NCBI GenBank assembly: GCA_030652215.1
Contig: JAUSBC010000008.1
Location: 1 to 64,000, forward strand
DNA: 64,000 nucleotides
Source of the DNA: Sideroxyarcus sp.
Lineage (GTDB): Bacteria; Pseudomonadota; Gammaproteobacteria; Burkholderiales; Gallionellaceae
Direction of reading: 5' to 3'
Both the position numbers and the translations under genes were made by a program. This document shows positions 27,626 to 38,000 of this stretch, in pieces (position 1 is the stretch's first letter; the number at the start of each line of letters is the position of its first letter). The notes beneath the pieces were generated by a model. That model ran no database searches. It was not told where the DNA came from and saw only the letters and a program-made list of their open reading frames with translations.

Positions 27626-30600
27626 CGCGTCTTCTCTTTGCCATGTGTATTCCCTTATTCCTCGCTTCCTGCGCGCTGAACAGCCGCGGCACACTGGCCG
27701 ATCTGCGCGACGTGGAACCGGAACTCAAGGACGAGACTATAGAAGACGGCCTGGATAAGGCGATGCAGAGTTACCGCCGCTTTCTCGAACAGACGCCGGA
27801 ATCGGCGATGACGCCGGAAGCGTTGCGCCGTCTCGCCGATCTCAAGATCGAACAGGAATACGGCTACGTGCAGGAAGGGGCAAAAGCGGCACCGGCTACC
27901 GCACCCGCAACGACGGAGACCAAGGCGACGCTGGAAAAACCACAAACTGTCACGCTGCCGGCTGCAAGTGCTGCGGGCAAGAGCGCCGCAGAAACAGGAC
28001 TCGTCGCCGCCACCGGCAAGAAAAGCAAGGAATCGGACAAGAGTTTCGAGAAGCGCATCGCCAAGGGCGAGAAACTGCCGCCCAAAGACGACGCACTTGC
28101 CGCACCGACTGCAGAGGCGGCCGCCGATCTGGAAAATGCCAATGCGCGCGAAGCGGTCGAGCTATATCAAAAACTGCTGGACCGGTATCCGCTTTACGAA
28201 CGCAACGACCAGGTGCTCTACCAGTTGTCGCGCGCCCACCAGGAACTGGGCGAGGTGGAAAAAGCGATGGACGTGATGAATCGCTTCGTCAAAACCTACC
28301 CCAATTCGCGCTATATGGACGAGGTGCAGTTCCGCCGTGGCGAATACTTCTTCACCCGCAAAAAATTCCTCGACGCCGAGAGCGCCTACAAGGCTGTCGT
28401 CGACATGGGCAAGGGATCGTCTTATTTCGAACTGTCACTCTACAAACTGGGCTGGTCGCTTTACAAGCAGGAGCTCTACGACGAAGGCGTGGAAAAATTC
28501 GTCGACCTGCTCGATTACAAAGTCTCCATCGGATACGACTTCAAGCAGCAGTTAAGCCAGAGCGAAAGCCAGCGCATCGACGACACCTTCCGCGTCATTA
28601 GCCTCAGTTTTTCAAACTTGGGCGGCGCCAGTTCGGTGGTCGAATTTTTCGGCCGCTACGGAAAGCGCAGCTACGAAGAAAAAGTCTACAGCCATCTGGC
28701 TGATTTCTATCTGGACAAACGCCGCTATAGCGATGCCGCGAATGCCTACAAAACTTTCGTCGGCCTCTACCCCTTCCACGAGGTTTCGCCGCACTTCCAT
28801 ATGCGCATGATCGAAATCTACCAGAAGGGCGGTTTCGGCAAACTGGTGGTGGAACAGAAGAAGGAGTTCGCCAAGACCTACGCGCTGAATGCCGAATACT
28901 GGCGCTACTTCGACGTCAAAAAGCGCCCCGACGTGGTCGCCATCCTCAAGGAAAACCTCAGGGACCTGGCGAACTTCTACCATGCCGGTTACCAGAAATC
29001 CCGGATAGACGAGGAGAAGCGCGACAATTACCGCGAAGCGCAACTCTGGTATCGCAATTTCCTCGCTTCATTCCCCAGGGAGCCCGAGTCGCCCGCGCTC
29101 AACTACCAGATGGCCGACCTGATGCTGGAGAACAAGGACTTCGGCGATGCGGCGGCTGAATACGAGCATACCGCCTACGACTATCCGGCACACGAAAAGT
29201 CGTCCGCTGCCGCGTATGCGGCGGTCTACTCCTGGCGCGAACTGCTCAAGGCGACGCCGGAAGGCAAGCGCGGCGAGGTGAGACAGCGTTCGATCCAGAG
29301 CTCGCTCAAGTTCGCCGACACCTTCCCGGAGCATGAAAAAGTGCCCGCAGTGCTCAGCGCCACTGCCGACGAACTTTACGAGATACGCAACTACGACCTG
29401 GCAAGCAAGACCGCACACAAGTTGATCGACAACTTCCCCAAGGCGGAGAAAGAGCTGATTCGCTCCGCCTGGCTGGTGGTAGGCCATGCGGCGCTGGATC
29501 AGACGCAGTACGCCGAAGCCGAAAACGGTTACAGCCATGTGCTGGAATTGACGCCTCCCGGCGACAAGCTGTACGGAAAGGTACTGGAAAACCTGGCAGC
29601 GGCGATCTACAAGCAGGGCGAACAAGCCAGCCAGGCCGGAGACCACAAGATGGCGGCGCAGCACTTCTTGCGCGTCGGCGAGCGGGCGCCCAACTCGTCG
29701 GTTCATGTCACCGCCGAGTACGATGCATCGGCCGCCCTGATCAAGCTGGAAGACTGGCGCCGCGCCGCTACCGTGCTGGAGAATTTCCGCAAGAATTTCC
29801 CCGCCAGCAAGTTGCAGCCCGACGTGACCAAGAAGATCGCCTTCGTTTACCGTTCCGATGGCCGCCTGGAGATGGCCGCCGCCGAGTACGAGCGCATCGA
29901 GCGCGAAACGAAGGAGGAAGATATCCGCCGCGGCTCGCTGGACATTGCCGCCGAGCTTTATCGCCAGAGTGGGGCGACGGAAAAGGAGCTGTCGCTCTAC
30001 AAACGTTACGTGAAGCTGTTCCCCAAACCGCTGGATCAGGCGATGGACATCTACTATCGCATGGCAGGGGTGTACAAGAGAGCGGGCAACATGCCGGTGT
30101 ACAAGGACGTATTGAAGCAGCTCATCAATATGGACGCTTCTGCCGGTCGCGCGCGCAACGAGCGCACCAAATATCTGGCGGCGCAGGCCTCGCTGGTGTT
30201 TACCGGCGATGCTTACGACAAGGTCGTGGCGGTGAAACTGAGCAAACCGTTCAAGGACAATCTGAAAAAGAAGAAGCAGTACATGCAGGAAGCGATCAAG
30301 GCTTACACCAAACTCGTCGATTTCCAGGTGGGCGACGTCACTGCGGCGGCGACCTACTACATTGCCGAAATCTATTACGATTTCAGCCGCGCCCTGGCCG
30401 AATCGGAGCGTCCGACCAATCTCAATGCCGAGGAATTGGAACAATACGAACTGGCGCTGGAAGAACAGATATTTCCTTTCGAGGAAAAAGCCATCGCCAC
30501 CCACAAGAAGAATCTGGAGTTGATACAACTCGGCGTATTCAGTACATGGATCGACAACAGTCTCGACAAGCTGGCAATGCTCGTCCCCGCGGCCTATGCA

Positions 30601-30765
30601 CGCAAGGAGGAAAGTTCCGGATTCATAGCCACCATCGACGGCTATCGCTACGCGTCGGGGCAGCACGCCGATGTCACATTGGCGGTCGACGGCCGACGCA
30701 GTACCGGGAAAGAAGATGCTAACAATGCTGTTGAACATGCAAGCACAGTAGAGGGGGTTCAGTGA
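27622..30765 (+). CDS. Large TPR-repeat lipoprotein
   Basis: The 1047-residue protein is a predicted lipoprotein: signal MTRLLFAMCIPLFLASCALN with a lipobox ending in Cys17. A low-complexity Ala/Lys-rich stretch (about 85-165) precedes an array of TPR-like repeats running almost to the C-terminus, such as AVELYQKLLDRYPLYERNDQ and VMNRFVKTYPNSRYMDEVQF. The repeat style is that of BamD/YbgF-type periplasmic adaptor proteins but far longer. Membrane anchoring and size suit a periplasm-spanning scaffold that could link the ExbB/ExbD motor to the outer membrane. It overlaps the previous gene by 4 bp and is followed 1 bp later by another TPR lipoprotein. Confidence 0.85.
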   Translation: MTRLLFAMCIPLFLASCALNSRGTLADLRDVEPELKDETIEDGLDKAMQSYRRFLEQTPESAMTPEALRRLADLKIEQEYGYVQEGAKAAPATAPATTETKATLEKPQTVTLPAASAAGKSAAETGLVAATGKKSKESDKSFEKRIAKGEKLPPKDDALAAPTAEAAADLENANAREAVELYQKLLDRYPLYERNDQVLYQLSRAHQELGEVEKAMDVMNRFVKTYPNSRYMDEVQFRRGEYFFTRKKFLDAESAYKAVVDMGKGSSYFELSLYKLGWSLYKQELYDEGVEKFVDLLDYKVSIGYDFKQQLSQSESQRIDDTFRVISLSFSNLGGASSVVEFFGRYGKRSYEEKVYSHLADFYLDKRRYSDAANAYKTFVGLYPFHEVSPHFHMRMIEIYQKGGFGKLVVEQKKEFAKTYALNAEYWRYFDVKKRPDVVAILKENLRDLANFYHAGYQKSRIDEEKRDNYREAQLWYRNFLASFPREPESPALNYQMADLMLENKDFGDAAAEYEHTAYDYPAHEKSSAAAYAAVYSWRELLKATPEGKRGEVRQRSIQSSLKFADTFPEHEKVPAVLSATADELYEIRNYDLASKTAHKLIDNFPKAEKELIRSAWLVVGHAALDQTQYAEAENGYSHVLELTPPGDKLYGKVLENLAAAIYKQGEQASQAGDHKMAAQHFLRVGERAPNSSVHVTAEYDASAALIKLEDWRRAATVLENFRKNFPASKLQPDVTKKIAFVYRSDGRLEMAAAEYERIERETKEEDIRRGSLDIAAELYRQSGATEKELSLYKRYVKLFPKPLDQAMDIYYRMAGVYKRAGNMPVYKDVLKQLINMDASAGRARNERTKYLAAQASLVFTGDAYDKVVAVKLSKPFKDNLKKKKQYMQEAIKAYTKLVDFQVGDVTAAATYYIAEIYYDFSRALAESERPTNLNAEELEQYELALEEQIFPFEEKAIATHKKNLELIQLGVFSTWIDNSLDKLAMLVPAAYARKEESSGFIATIDGYRYASGQHADVTLAVDGRRSTGKEDANNAVEHASTVEGVQ

Positions 30766-30766
30766 G

Positions 30767-31459
30767 ATGAAGACGCGGAATCCGGTTACAGAATTATTTG
30801 TCCCGCACGCGTTGCCCGCCCGTGCCGTGTTGCTCTGTCTTTTCGTACTGCTGACGGGATGCGCCGGTTCCGGCGCAGTACGCCCGCAAAGCGACGGTGC
30901 GGTCGAGGCAAATCGCAATGATGCCGACGGAAAAGCGCGTCAGGATGGCGGCGCCAACGAAGATATTTCCTTTTATGAAAATCGCAGCATCGATCAGGCG
31001 GTGCGCGAGGATTTCGATGCTGCGCTCGCGTTGTTGCGTAAACAGAAGTATGCGGATGCCATCAAGCTGTTGCAGAAAGTCATACAAAAGACACAGAATT
31101 CAGCACCCTACATCAATATTGCGTTAGCCTACGAAATGACTGGGGAATTGGGGCTCGCGGAAGACAACCTGAAACGGGCACTGGCGATCAATCCCGATCA
31201 CCCCGCCACGATGAACGAATATGCCCTGCTCTACAGACGAAGCGGGCGTTTTGCCGAGGCAAAAAAACTTTATGAAAGCTTGCTGGCCACACACCCATCC
31301 TTCATGCCCGCGCGCAAAAATCTCGGGGTTCTTTGCGAACTCTATCTCAACGATTTGCGCTGCGCGCTCGATCAATACGAAACTTACAGTAACGCACTCC
31401 CCGATGATAAGGAGGTCAAGTTATGGATAATCGGCGTGAAACAAAAAACCGGCGGTTGA
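30767..31459 (+). CDS. Small TPR lipoprotein
   Basis: The 230-residue predicted lipoprotein has a lipobox in VLLTGCAGSG. After a polar linker it has about three TPR units (residues 85-220), including YADAIKLLQKVIQKTQNSAP and GELGLAEDNLKRALAINPDH. The form resembles PilF/NlpI-type outer-membrane adaptor lipoproteins. It starts 1 bp after the large TPR lipoprotein. Its last 37 bp overlap the next gene in another frame. Confidence 0.85.
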   Translation: MKTRNPVTELFVPHALPARAVLLCLFVLLTGCAGSGAVRPQSDGAVEANRNDADGKARQDGGANEDISFYENRSIDQAVREDFDAALALLRKQKYADAIKLLQKVIQKTQNSAPYINIALAYEMTGELGLAEDNLKRALAINPDHPATMNEYALLYRRSGRFAEAKKLYESLLATHPSFMPARKNLGVLCELYLNDLRCALDQYETYSNALPDDKEVKLWIIGVKQKTGG

Positions 31460-31746
31460 TCGGCGCTCTAACGGGAGCGTTGTTGCAAACGCTTGTTTTT
31501 CTCCCGTTGCAGGCGGCCGCCGCAGATGCGCCCGCCAAGCCGGGCGCGGCAAAGACCCTTTCCGGGATTTCCATCGTCGGCAACAATGAGGCGCCCAAGT
31601 CGCTGTTCATCGTTCCCTGGAAGAGTTCCGAGATCGGTTCCGACTCCGGACTGAAATCGGGACTGATGGACGACTCGATGAAGCCGGTCGACAAGGAGGT
31701 GTTCATGCGCGAAATCGATTTTTACGAAATTAGAAGCGGGAAGTAG
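31423..31746 (+). CDS. Small secreted protein of the envelope operon
   Basis: I do not recognise a family. It is a 107-residue protein with a signal peptide (positively charged MDNRRETKNRR start, hydrophobic core, AAAADAP cleavage region) and a mature part of about 70 residues containing SLFIVPWKSSEIGSDSG and many acidic residues. A perfect AAGGAGGT ribosome-binding site at 31409-31416, inside the upstream gene, supports the start despite the 37-bp overlap. It sits between the TPR lipoproteins and the ExbB-like gene and is probably a periplasmic accessory. Confidence 0.75.
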   Translation: MDNRRETKNRRLIGALTGALLQTLVFLPLQAAAADAPAKPGAAKTLSGISIVGNNEAPKSLFIVPWKSSEIGSDSGLKSGLMDDSMKPVDKEVFMREIDFYEIRSGK

Positions 31747-31784
31747 GCCATGTGTTCAATGAATATAGTGACGAGGACTAAATA

Positions 31785-32438
31785 ATGGGATTCATCGACG
31801 GTATTGTAAGTTTTTTTATTGACGGCGGATTCTGGATGTATCCGATCCTTCTGGCCGGTTCCGTGGGACTCACCATCGGCATCGAGCGTTACTTCAAGCT
31901 CAGCAAGGAAGAACGCGCCAATCGCAAATTATGGGATCAACTGCATCCCTTGATGGTGGCGGGAGACTTCGACGCCGCGCGGGCGATGGTCGCCAACGAC
32001 AAATCGTCGGTCAGCCGCCTGCTCGAAGCGGGACTGGAACGCCAGGGCACGGTACGACGCCGCGACGACATCGAGATCGCGATGGAGGAGGGGATGATGG
32101 AAATCATTCCGCAACTGGAAAAACGCATCAGCTACATCGCGCTCTACGCCAACCTCTCCACCCTGCTCGGGCTGCTCGGCACCATCGTCGGCCTGATCGT
32201 CGCGTTCGCTGCGGTGGCCCACGCCAGCCCGGCCGAGAAGGCCGAGTTGCTCTCCGCCAGTATCTCGGTGGCGATGAACACCACCGCCTTCGGTCTGATC
32301 TCCGCCATCCCGCTGCTGATCATCCATTCCTACCTCAACTCCAAGGCAGGCAGCATCGTCGACAGCCTGGAGATGATCTCGGTGAAGACGCTCAACATCA
32401 TCTCCGCCAGCGCAAGGAAGGGTACGCCGTCGCAGTAA
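31785..32438 (+). CDS. MotA/TolQ/ExbB-family proton channel protein
   Basis: The 217-residue inner-membrane protein of the ExbB/TolQ/MotA family shows three membrane segments: about 17-37, then, after a cytoplasmic loop of about 90 residues, 120-145 and 155-180. The conserved ANLSTLLGLLGTIVGLIVAF and ISVAMNTTAFGLISAIPLLI stretches hold the small residues and Thr that line the proton path. These proteins form pentamers around ExbD/TolR dimers and convert proton flow to motion or force. Linkage to two ExbD-like proteins and an AgmX/PglI-type transducer resembles the AglRQS motor of Myxococcus rather than a TonB iron-uptake set. Confidence 0.93.
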   Translation: MGFIDGIVSFFIDGGFWMYPILLAGSVGLTIGIERYFKLSKEERANRKLWDQLHPLMVAGDFDAARAMVANDKSSVSRLLEAGLERQGTVRRRDDIEIAMEEGMMEIIPQLEKRISYIALYANLSTLLGLLGTIVGLIVAFAAVAHASPAEKAELLSASISVAMNTTAFGLISAIPLLIIHSYLNSKAGSIVDSLEMISVKTLNIISASARKGTPSQ

Positions 32439-32453
32439 GCGGACAGACAACCC

Positions 32454-32951
32454 ATGGCAAGAATTACACGACATCGCTATCGCCGGGAAGATCAGACAGG
32501 CGAGTTAGACATCACCACCTTTCTCAATCTGATGGTGGTGCTGATTCCGTTCCTGCTGGTCACTGCCGTGTTCTCCCGCATCTCCATCCAGGAATTGAAC
32601 CTGCCCACCGAGGCAGCCGGAGGTGCCAAGCAGGACAGGCCGCAGATCTCTGTTGAGGTGATCGTGCGCAAAGGCCTGATCCAGCTCAGCGACGGCGACA
32701 AGATCACCGCCACCATCAGGAACGTGGCCAACGATTACAACATCAAGGAACTTTCCCAACAGTTGCAGGAGCTCAAGAACAAGAACCCGGATGTCAAGGA
32801 AGCCACCCTGCTGGTCGAGCCGGAGATCGAATACGAGACACTGATCCACATCATGGATGCGGTCAAGCTCGTGGAAGTGAAGAAGGCGGATGGAGTCGGT
32901 TTTAATCACACGGTGCTGTTCCCGCAGATTTCCGTGGGAGATGCTCCATGA
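32454..32951 (+). CDS. ExbD/TolR-family protein 1 (channel Asp replaced by Asn)
   Basis: The 165-residue protein has a short cytoplasmic N-terminus, one membrane helix (about 22-42) and a periplasmic ExbD-like domain. In ExbD, TolR and AglQ an Asp near the start of the helix carries protons. By eye, the matching position here is Asn25 in TTFLNLMVVLI, with an Asp six residues earlier (Asp19). It overlaps the second ExbD-like gene by ATGA. The loss of the acid suggests this copy may be a structural partner in an ExbD heterodimer. The family assignment is sound and the residue comparison is mine. Confidence 0.9.
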   Translation: MARITRHRYRREDQTGELDITTFLNLMVVLIPFLLVTAVFSRISIQELNLPTEAAGGAKQDRPQISVEVIVRKGLIQLSDGDKITATIRNVANDYNIKELSQQLQELKNKNPDVKEATLLVEPEIEYETLIHIMDAVKLVEVKKADGVGFNHTVLFPQISVGDAP

Positions 32952-33448
32952 AGAACACCCGACGCCTGAAACGCATGTCGCGGGCCAAGCGCAACCGCGT
33001 GAGCGGGCTGAACCTTACCTCGCTGATGGACGTGTTCACCATTCTGGTGTTTTTCCTGCTGGTCAACCAGTCTGTAAGTGAAGTGGTCGAGCCGCCCAAG
33101 GAGATCAAGCTGCCCGACTCGGTGGTGGACGTCATGCCGCGGCAGACGGTGGTGATGATGGTCAGCGATCAGCAAGTCTTGATCCAGGGCGTGCCGGTCG
33201 TCAGTTACGCCGAAGTACAGAATAGCCAGAGCGGGGTGGTCGAGCCGATACGCGAATCCCTGCAGAAACTGCGGGGGAACGTCATCGGCCTGAGTGCCGA
33301 GGCAATCGCCAAAGGCAACGAGATCACCATCATGGCGCACCGCGCGGTGCCCTTCAAAGTTCTGAAGACTTTGATGTCCTCCTGCACCAGTGCCGGTTAC
33401 TCCAGCATATCGCTTGCGGTCAACCAGAAAGCGTCGCAAAACCAGTGA
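32948..33448 (+). CDS. ExbD/TolR-family protein 2 (channel Asp present)
   Basis: This 166-residue ExbD-like protein has a very basic N-terminus (MKNTRRLKRMSRAKRNR), one membrane helix (about 27-48) starting at LTSLMDVFTILVFFLL with the conserved proton-carrying Asp28, and a periplasmic domain of about 115 residues. It is the likely active ExbD partner of the ExbB-like protein. It overlaps both neighbours by 4 bp (ATGA and GTGA), so the three proteins are probably made in fixed ratio. Confidence 0.92.
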   Translation: MKNTRRLKRMSRAKRNRVSGLNLTSLMDVFTILVFFLLVNQSVSEVVEPPKEIKLPDSVVDVMPRQTVVMMVSDQQVLIQGVPVVSYAEVQNSQSGVVEPIRESLQKLRGNVIGLSAEAIAKGNEITIMAHRAVPFKVLKTLMSSCTSAGYSSISLAVNQKASQNQ

Positions 33449-34809
33449 ATCCCGTCAAAAGCCACATCTCGCGTGAACAGCAAGCTCTGCTGGACGATAT
33501 CGCAGAGCGGAAAAAGTCGCTGCAACTGCTGCAGGACAAGCTGGATGCTATCGACCAGCAATTCCAAAGCCTGGCGGGACAGCGCCAGCAATTCCAGTTG
33601 CTGGAAAACATCAGTCAGGCACTGTCTGAACTGGAAGATCTGGGCGGCGGCAATCTGTTCTGGGGCATGCTGGCGGACAAAATGGTGCGCAGCCAGCAGT
33701 TGCAACAAGTACAAGAACAAATCGGCGGCTTCCGGAAACAGGTCGCCGAGGTCGAGAAGCAAAAGGAACCGCTTTATCACGAGTACCGCCAACTGGAAGG
33801 CATCATCGGCGACCTCTACGAGGACCTCGAGGAGCAGCGGGAAAAGGAAGAGTTAACAAAGTTCGACTATCCGATCACCCGCCAGGCGCGTCCGCTGCCC
33901 TTCCGGCCTATGGTCATGCCATGGTCGCGCAACGGCGAGGACGAGCGCCGCTTCCGCAAGGTTTTTGCCCTGGTCTTCCTGTTCGTGCTCTGCTTTAACA
34001 CATTGATCACCTTCTGGACGCTGCCGGAAGTCGATGCAAACAAGCCGGTCGATATCCCGGAAAATCTCGTCAGGCTGGTGAAAAAAGAAACGCCGAAACC
34101 GCTGGAGAACCGTCCCGAAGAAAAACCGCGCGAAACGTCTGAGGAGAAACCCGCCGACAACGCACCGAAACCGACAGAGACCGCCACAGCGCGCAAAAAA
34201 GCCGAGAGCAGCGGCGTGCTGGCCTTCAAGGAGAGTTTCAGCGACCTGCTAGGCGACGAATCCGAGGCGAAACTGGGCAGTGCTGCGCGCATCAATACCC
34301 AGGGCGCCAAAGCATCAGGCAGCTCCAACCGCAACCTGGTCATCGCCCAGGCAAGCAGCGGCAGCAGCGGCATCAACACCTCCGGACTCAGCCGTCAGGT
34401 CGGCGCTGGCGGCGGGGGCAACAAACTGGGCGGAGTCGGTTTCTCGCGCGTAACCAGCAATATCGGTTCCGGCGGCGGCAGCGACGACAGGCCGTTGAGC
34501 GACGGCCCGGGCCCGTCGCGCACCGACGAGGAAATCCAGATCGTGTTCGACCGCTACAAGGCGGCGCTTTACCGGATATACAACCGCGAGTTACGCACGA
34601 ACCCGCTGCTCAAGGGAAAAATAATGTTGAGAATCAGCATCAAACCGGATGGTACGGTCTCCCTGTGCAAGCTGGAATCGAGCGACATGGATGCCCCGGC
34701 ACTGATAAAGGAAGTTCTTGACCGCGTAGAACGCTTCAATTTCGGCGCCAAAGCAGGTGTGCCGACCACAACTATCCTCTATCCGATCGACTTCCTGCCC
34801 GCCACCTGA
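33445..34809 (+). CDS. AgmX/PglI-type (TonB-like) energy transducer with cytoplasmic coiled coil
   Basis: The 454-residue protein starts at GTG, overlapping the previous stop as GTGA. It has a long N-terminal coiled coil (about 10-135, with LQLLQDKLDAIDQQFQSLAG), one membrane helix (about 168-188), a Pro/Glu/Lys-rich periplasm-spanning stretch (200-260), a Gly/Ser-rich linker, and a C-terminal domain (about 360-454) resembling the AgmX/PglI C-terminal domain: IVFDRYKAALYRIYNREL, then GKIMLRISIKPDGTVSLCKL. Such domains occur in gliding and spore-coat machines of myxobacteria and act like TonB. A coiled coil of this size on the cytoplasmic side is unusual for a TonB relative. Confidence 0.85.
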   Translation: MNPVKSHISREQQALLDDIAERKKSLQLLQDKLDAIDQQFQSLAGQRQQFQLLENISQALSELEDLGGGNLFWGMLADKMVRSQQLQQVQEQIGGFRKQVAEVEKQKEPLYHEYRQLEGIIGDLYEDLEEQREKEELTKFDYPITRQARPLPFRPMVMPWSRNGEDERRFRKVFALVFLFVLCFNTLITFWTLPEVDANKPVDIPENLVRLVKKETPKPLENRPEEKPRETSEEKPADNAPKPTETATARKKAESSGVLAFKESFSDLLGDESEAKLGSAARINTQGAKASGSSNRNLVIAQASSGSSGINTSGLSRQVGAGGGGNKLGGVGFSRVTSNIGSGGGSDDRPLSDGPGPSRTDEEIQIVFDRYKAALYRIYNRELRTNPLLKGKIMLRISIKPDGTVSLCKLESSDMDAPALIKEVLDRVERFNFGAKAGVPTTTILYPIDFLPAT

Positions 34810-34934
34810 TCGTAATTTCATGAAGGGAAAATGACGAAAGTTCGGCAGTGCATGTTCCCGAACGGTCAGTAATTAACCGACAACCGGTCGCAAGCCATGC
34901 GGAGAATAGTGCTATATGGATTGCCATGCCCCGC

Positions 34935-34965
34935 AGGGGTTTTGACCCCTATGCCTTACTTTTTT
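34935..34965 (+). terminator. Weak candidate terminator or leader hairpin before the giant surface-protein gene
   Basis: AGGGGT (34935-34940) pairs with ACCCCT (34945-34950) around TTTG, and a T7 run follows after about 10 bases. The gap between stem and T-run makes it weak. No other structure is assigned in 34810-35045. Confidence 0.4.
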
Positions 34966-35045
34966 TGTACAGAATATTTATACGTCCTTGAGTTCAGCGT
35001 TTGATCGTTAAAGGTGCGTCCTGATCCGGATTTTGTTATTTGCAG

Positions 35046-38000
35046 ATGATAGCTGTTCCCCATATGGTCTCGGGTTTTGCCGGAAGTGCAACGCGATATA
35101 TCTCTATTGCGTTGCTGGCACTATTGGCCCTGGTTTTCCCGGCTGCCGCCACTGCGGCGCTGGTGACCACCGGCTGCAACGATGCACCGTTCAGCAACGT
35201 CATCAGCCACAACCTCACATTCAGCTACTGCGAACTGTGCGGTACCGGCCAGGTGAGCATCCTGGTCGCCAACCCCTCCAACGAGGTGCTCGAAAATCTC
35301 TCCATCACCGAAAATCTCGGTGCTTCCGGCCTGACCCGCGTCGCAGGAACGACCACCTACTCGGTTAACGGCGGCGCATTCAACGCCGGTGGCGATCCGG
35401 CGGTCAGCGGTGCCAACGGCGAAGTGCTGACTTGGACCGCCGCGCAAATTCCGGCGCTGACCAGCATCGCCGACTGGCACAACGACGTGAATCCCCAGCC
35501 GAGGATAGAGATCCGTTTCCAGGTCAGGCGCAATACCACCCTGTTTAACGAAGAGGGATTGGTCACGGCCAGCCGCCTGATCAGCGCCACGGTCAATTAC
35601 AGCCTCAACAGTTGCCCCGCGCCCGGCCCCTATACCGCCAGCACCGGCGCCAACACCCTGCCACTGCGCGAACCCGTCCCGGTACTCAGCAAACTGGGGC
35701 GCAACGCAGATGCCGCGCAGGGCAACTACACCGGCACCGTCTACGGCAACATCAACGACGATGTGATCTGGCGCGTGCGAATCCACAATAACGGCAATGC
35801 CGCATTGCAGGACCTCAAGTTCAACGACCTGATGACAGCGGGCAATTTCGCTATCGCCTACGCCTGCCCCACGGAGGGTGCCGCCACTGCGCTGGCCGCC
35901 AATAACGGTGTATTGCCTGGTGGTTCGCCCTGCGTTCCCGCCACCAACACCATCGCCAATTTCGCGGTGGACGATCCTTTCGGCACACCCGGAAACGACC
36001 AACCGGCCAGCTTCGTCGACGCATCCATTGGCGGCGACGCCGACATCTTCCTGGTGGGCAAGATTACCAACTCCTGCAATCCCAACACCACCAACACCGC
36101 CTCCGGTGTGGAATGGGGCTGCGAGGCGGACGCGCCGGACGGCGGCATCACCGCCACCTCCACCGGTGCCACGCCGGGTACTGCCACCACCACCCTCAGC
36201 TCGCGGGTGAACAACAATGGCCTGAACATCGCGCGCGCCCTGACCGGCACCAATCTGGGCCAGCCGGTAGGCAGCAAGGGCACCATGACCATCACCATCA
36301 CCAACAATAGCGGCGGCACGGTGAAGAACATCAGACTGCGCGACGTATTGCCCGCGCAATACGTTGTCGATTCCACCTACACCCCGACGCTGACCGTTAA
36401 CCCCGCGTATGGCAATTACCCGGGGATGATAGACCGCATTAACTGGATCAACCCGGTAGCAGGCACTTACCCGCTGACCAGCACCAACCCGGCCGATCCG
36501 CTGGGCAACACCGCACCGGAATTCACCCTCACCAGCAGCACCGACCATCCCATTTACGCAGACCAGTTCAATATGCTGCGCGCGGGCGACGTGGCGGTGA
36601 TCCAATTCCGCGTGGTGATGATCCGGCCGACATATTTCGACCTGGTGGCGGACCTCGACGTGCGCACCGAGAACACCGGCGACGGCACCGACCCCACCAA
36701 CGCCACCACCCTGAGCAACCAGCTGTACGTCGAGTTCGAACAGTTCTGTACTCCGGGCGTCATACAGCACCCGGCCAGCTTCCCCTACAACGACAACTTC
36801 GCCTCCAATCCGGAAGACCTGGATGTGGACATCACCGGCACTGAACTGGTCTTCATCCTCACCAACGACCCGACCCAAATTCTGCCCTTGCAGGTTTCGG
36901 TGACCAACCACGGCGGCCACGATGCCGCCGACTACGTCACCTACGTCACCTTCGGCGCCACCATGGATGTCGTGAACACACCCGCCGGGTGCGTTCTCAC
37001 CACCAACCCGCCGCCGCTGGCGGTGTGGCGAACCCCGGCGATGATCCCGACCAACGCGACCGTCTATGCCTGTACCGGCACCGCCATCGCTCCCGGCGCC
37101 ACTCGCACCCTCGATTTCGGCGTGATTAAAACCTCCGACCCCGCAGGGCTGGCTGCCGACGACCTGACCTTCCGCGCCGACCTGGTGGGGCAAATCACAC
37201 TCAGCAACGGCACGCCGCTGTGGTTCCCGACGCCGAACACCACGGTGATCAACAACACCTCCAACAACTACTCCCTGGACGCCATTCGCGCGCGCGTGGT
37301 CGGCTTCAACCTGACCAAGACCCAGTTGGGAAACTGTACCGAGAACAACCCGCCGCCGGGCAGCCCCGACAGGCTGATCCAAATCGGCGAGGAATGCAGC
37401 TTCCGCATCCGTTCCGGCGGCTGGTTCGGCTTCCTGACCCCGGGATTTACCTATATCGCAGTGCAGAACATACAGGTGGTAGACGAGTTACCAGGAACTA
37501 GCACAGCAGGGGCGGGACAGGGCTACATCTCGTCCTCTGTGAACAGCGATCCGGCCATCCTCGGCATCACCCTCAACCCGCCCCCGGCGCCGCTGGACCA
37601 GGACTGGTTCGACTGGACCTTCAACACGGTGGTACCGACCCAGCGCATTACGGTCTTGGACCAATGGTTCCAGGCCGACGTCACCACGCGGCTGATGAAC
37701 AACCCGCAAAACGCCAGCGCCGCGCCCAATGTCCACGCCGCCCTCAGCACCAACACCCTTAACGCTTACTTCGAGGCGGTATTCGAAAGCGGCGGGGTAG
37801 AGCAAGTGTTCAATTTGGGGCCGAACACCATCGGTTACCCGCAGGCCCTTGCGCGCCACGTCGACCTCACTGTCACCGAACCGAACATCACGGTGACCAA
37901 GGAGGTTTGTAACGAAACGCTTAACGTCGTTGGCATCGGCTGCGGCAACTTCGTCACTCTGGCCAACGACGGCGATACCTTCGACAGCTACATCTATCGC

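Noticed and set aside
29068-30918. A 616-codon minus-strand frame opposite the large TPR lipoprotein
   Set aside because: The plus-strand TPR protein has a clear lipobox, repeats and operon spacing. The antisense product has none of these.
34850-34960. Possible c-di-GMP (GEMM) riboswitch before the giant gene
   Set aside because: GTCGCAAGCC recalls the conserved GACGCAAAGCC block, but the CACGCACAGGGCAAACC block and the receptor stem are not found.
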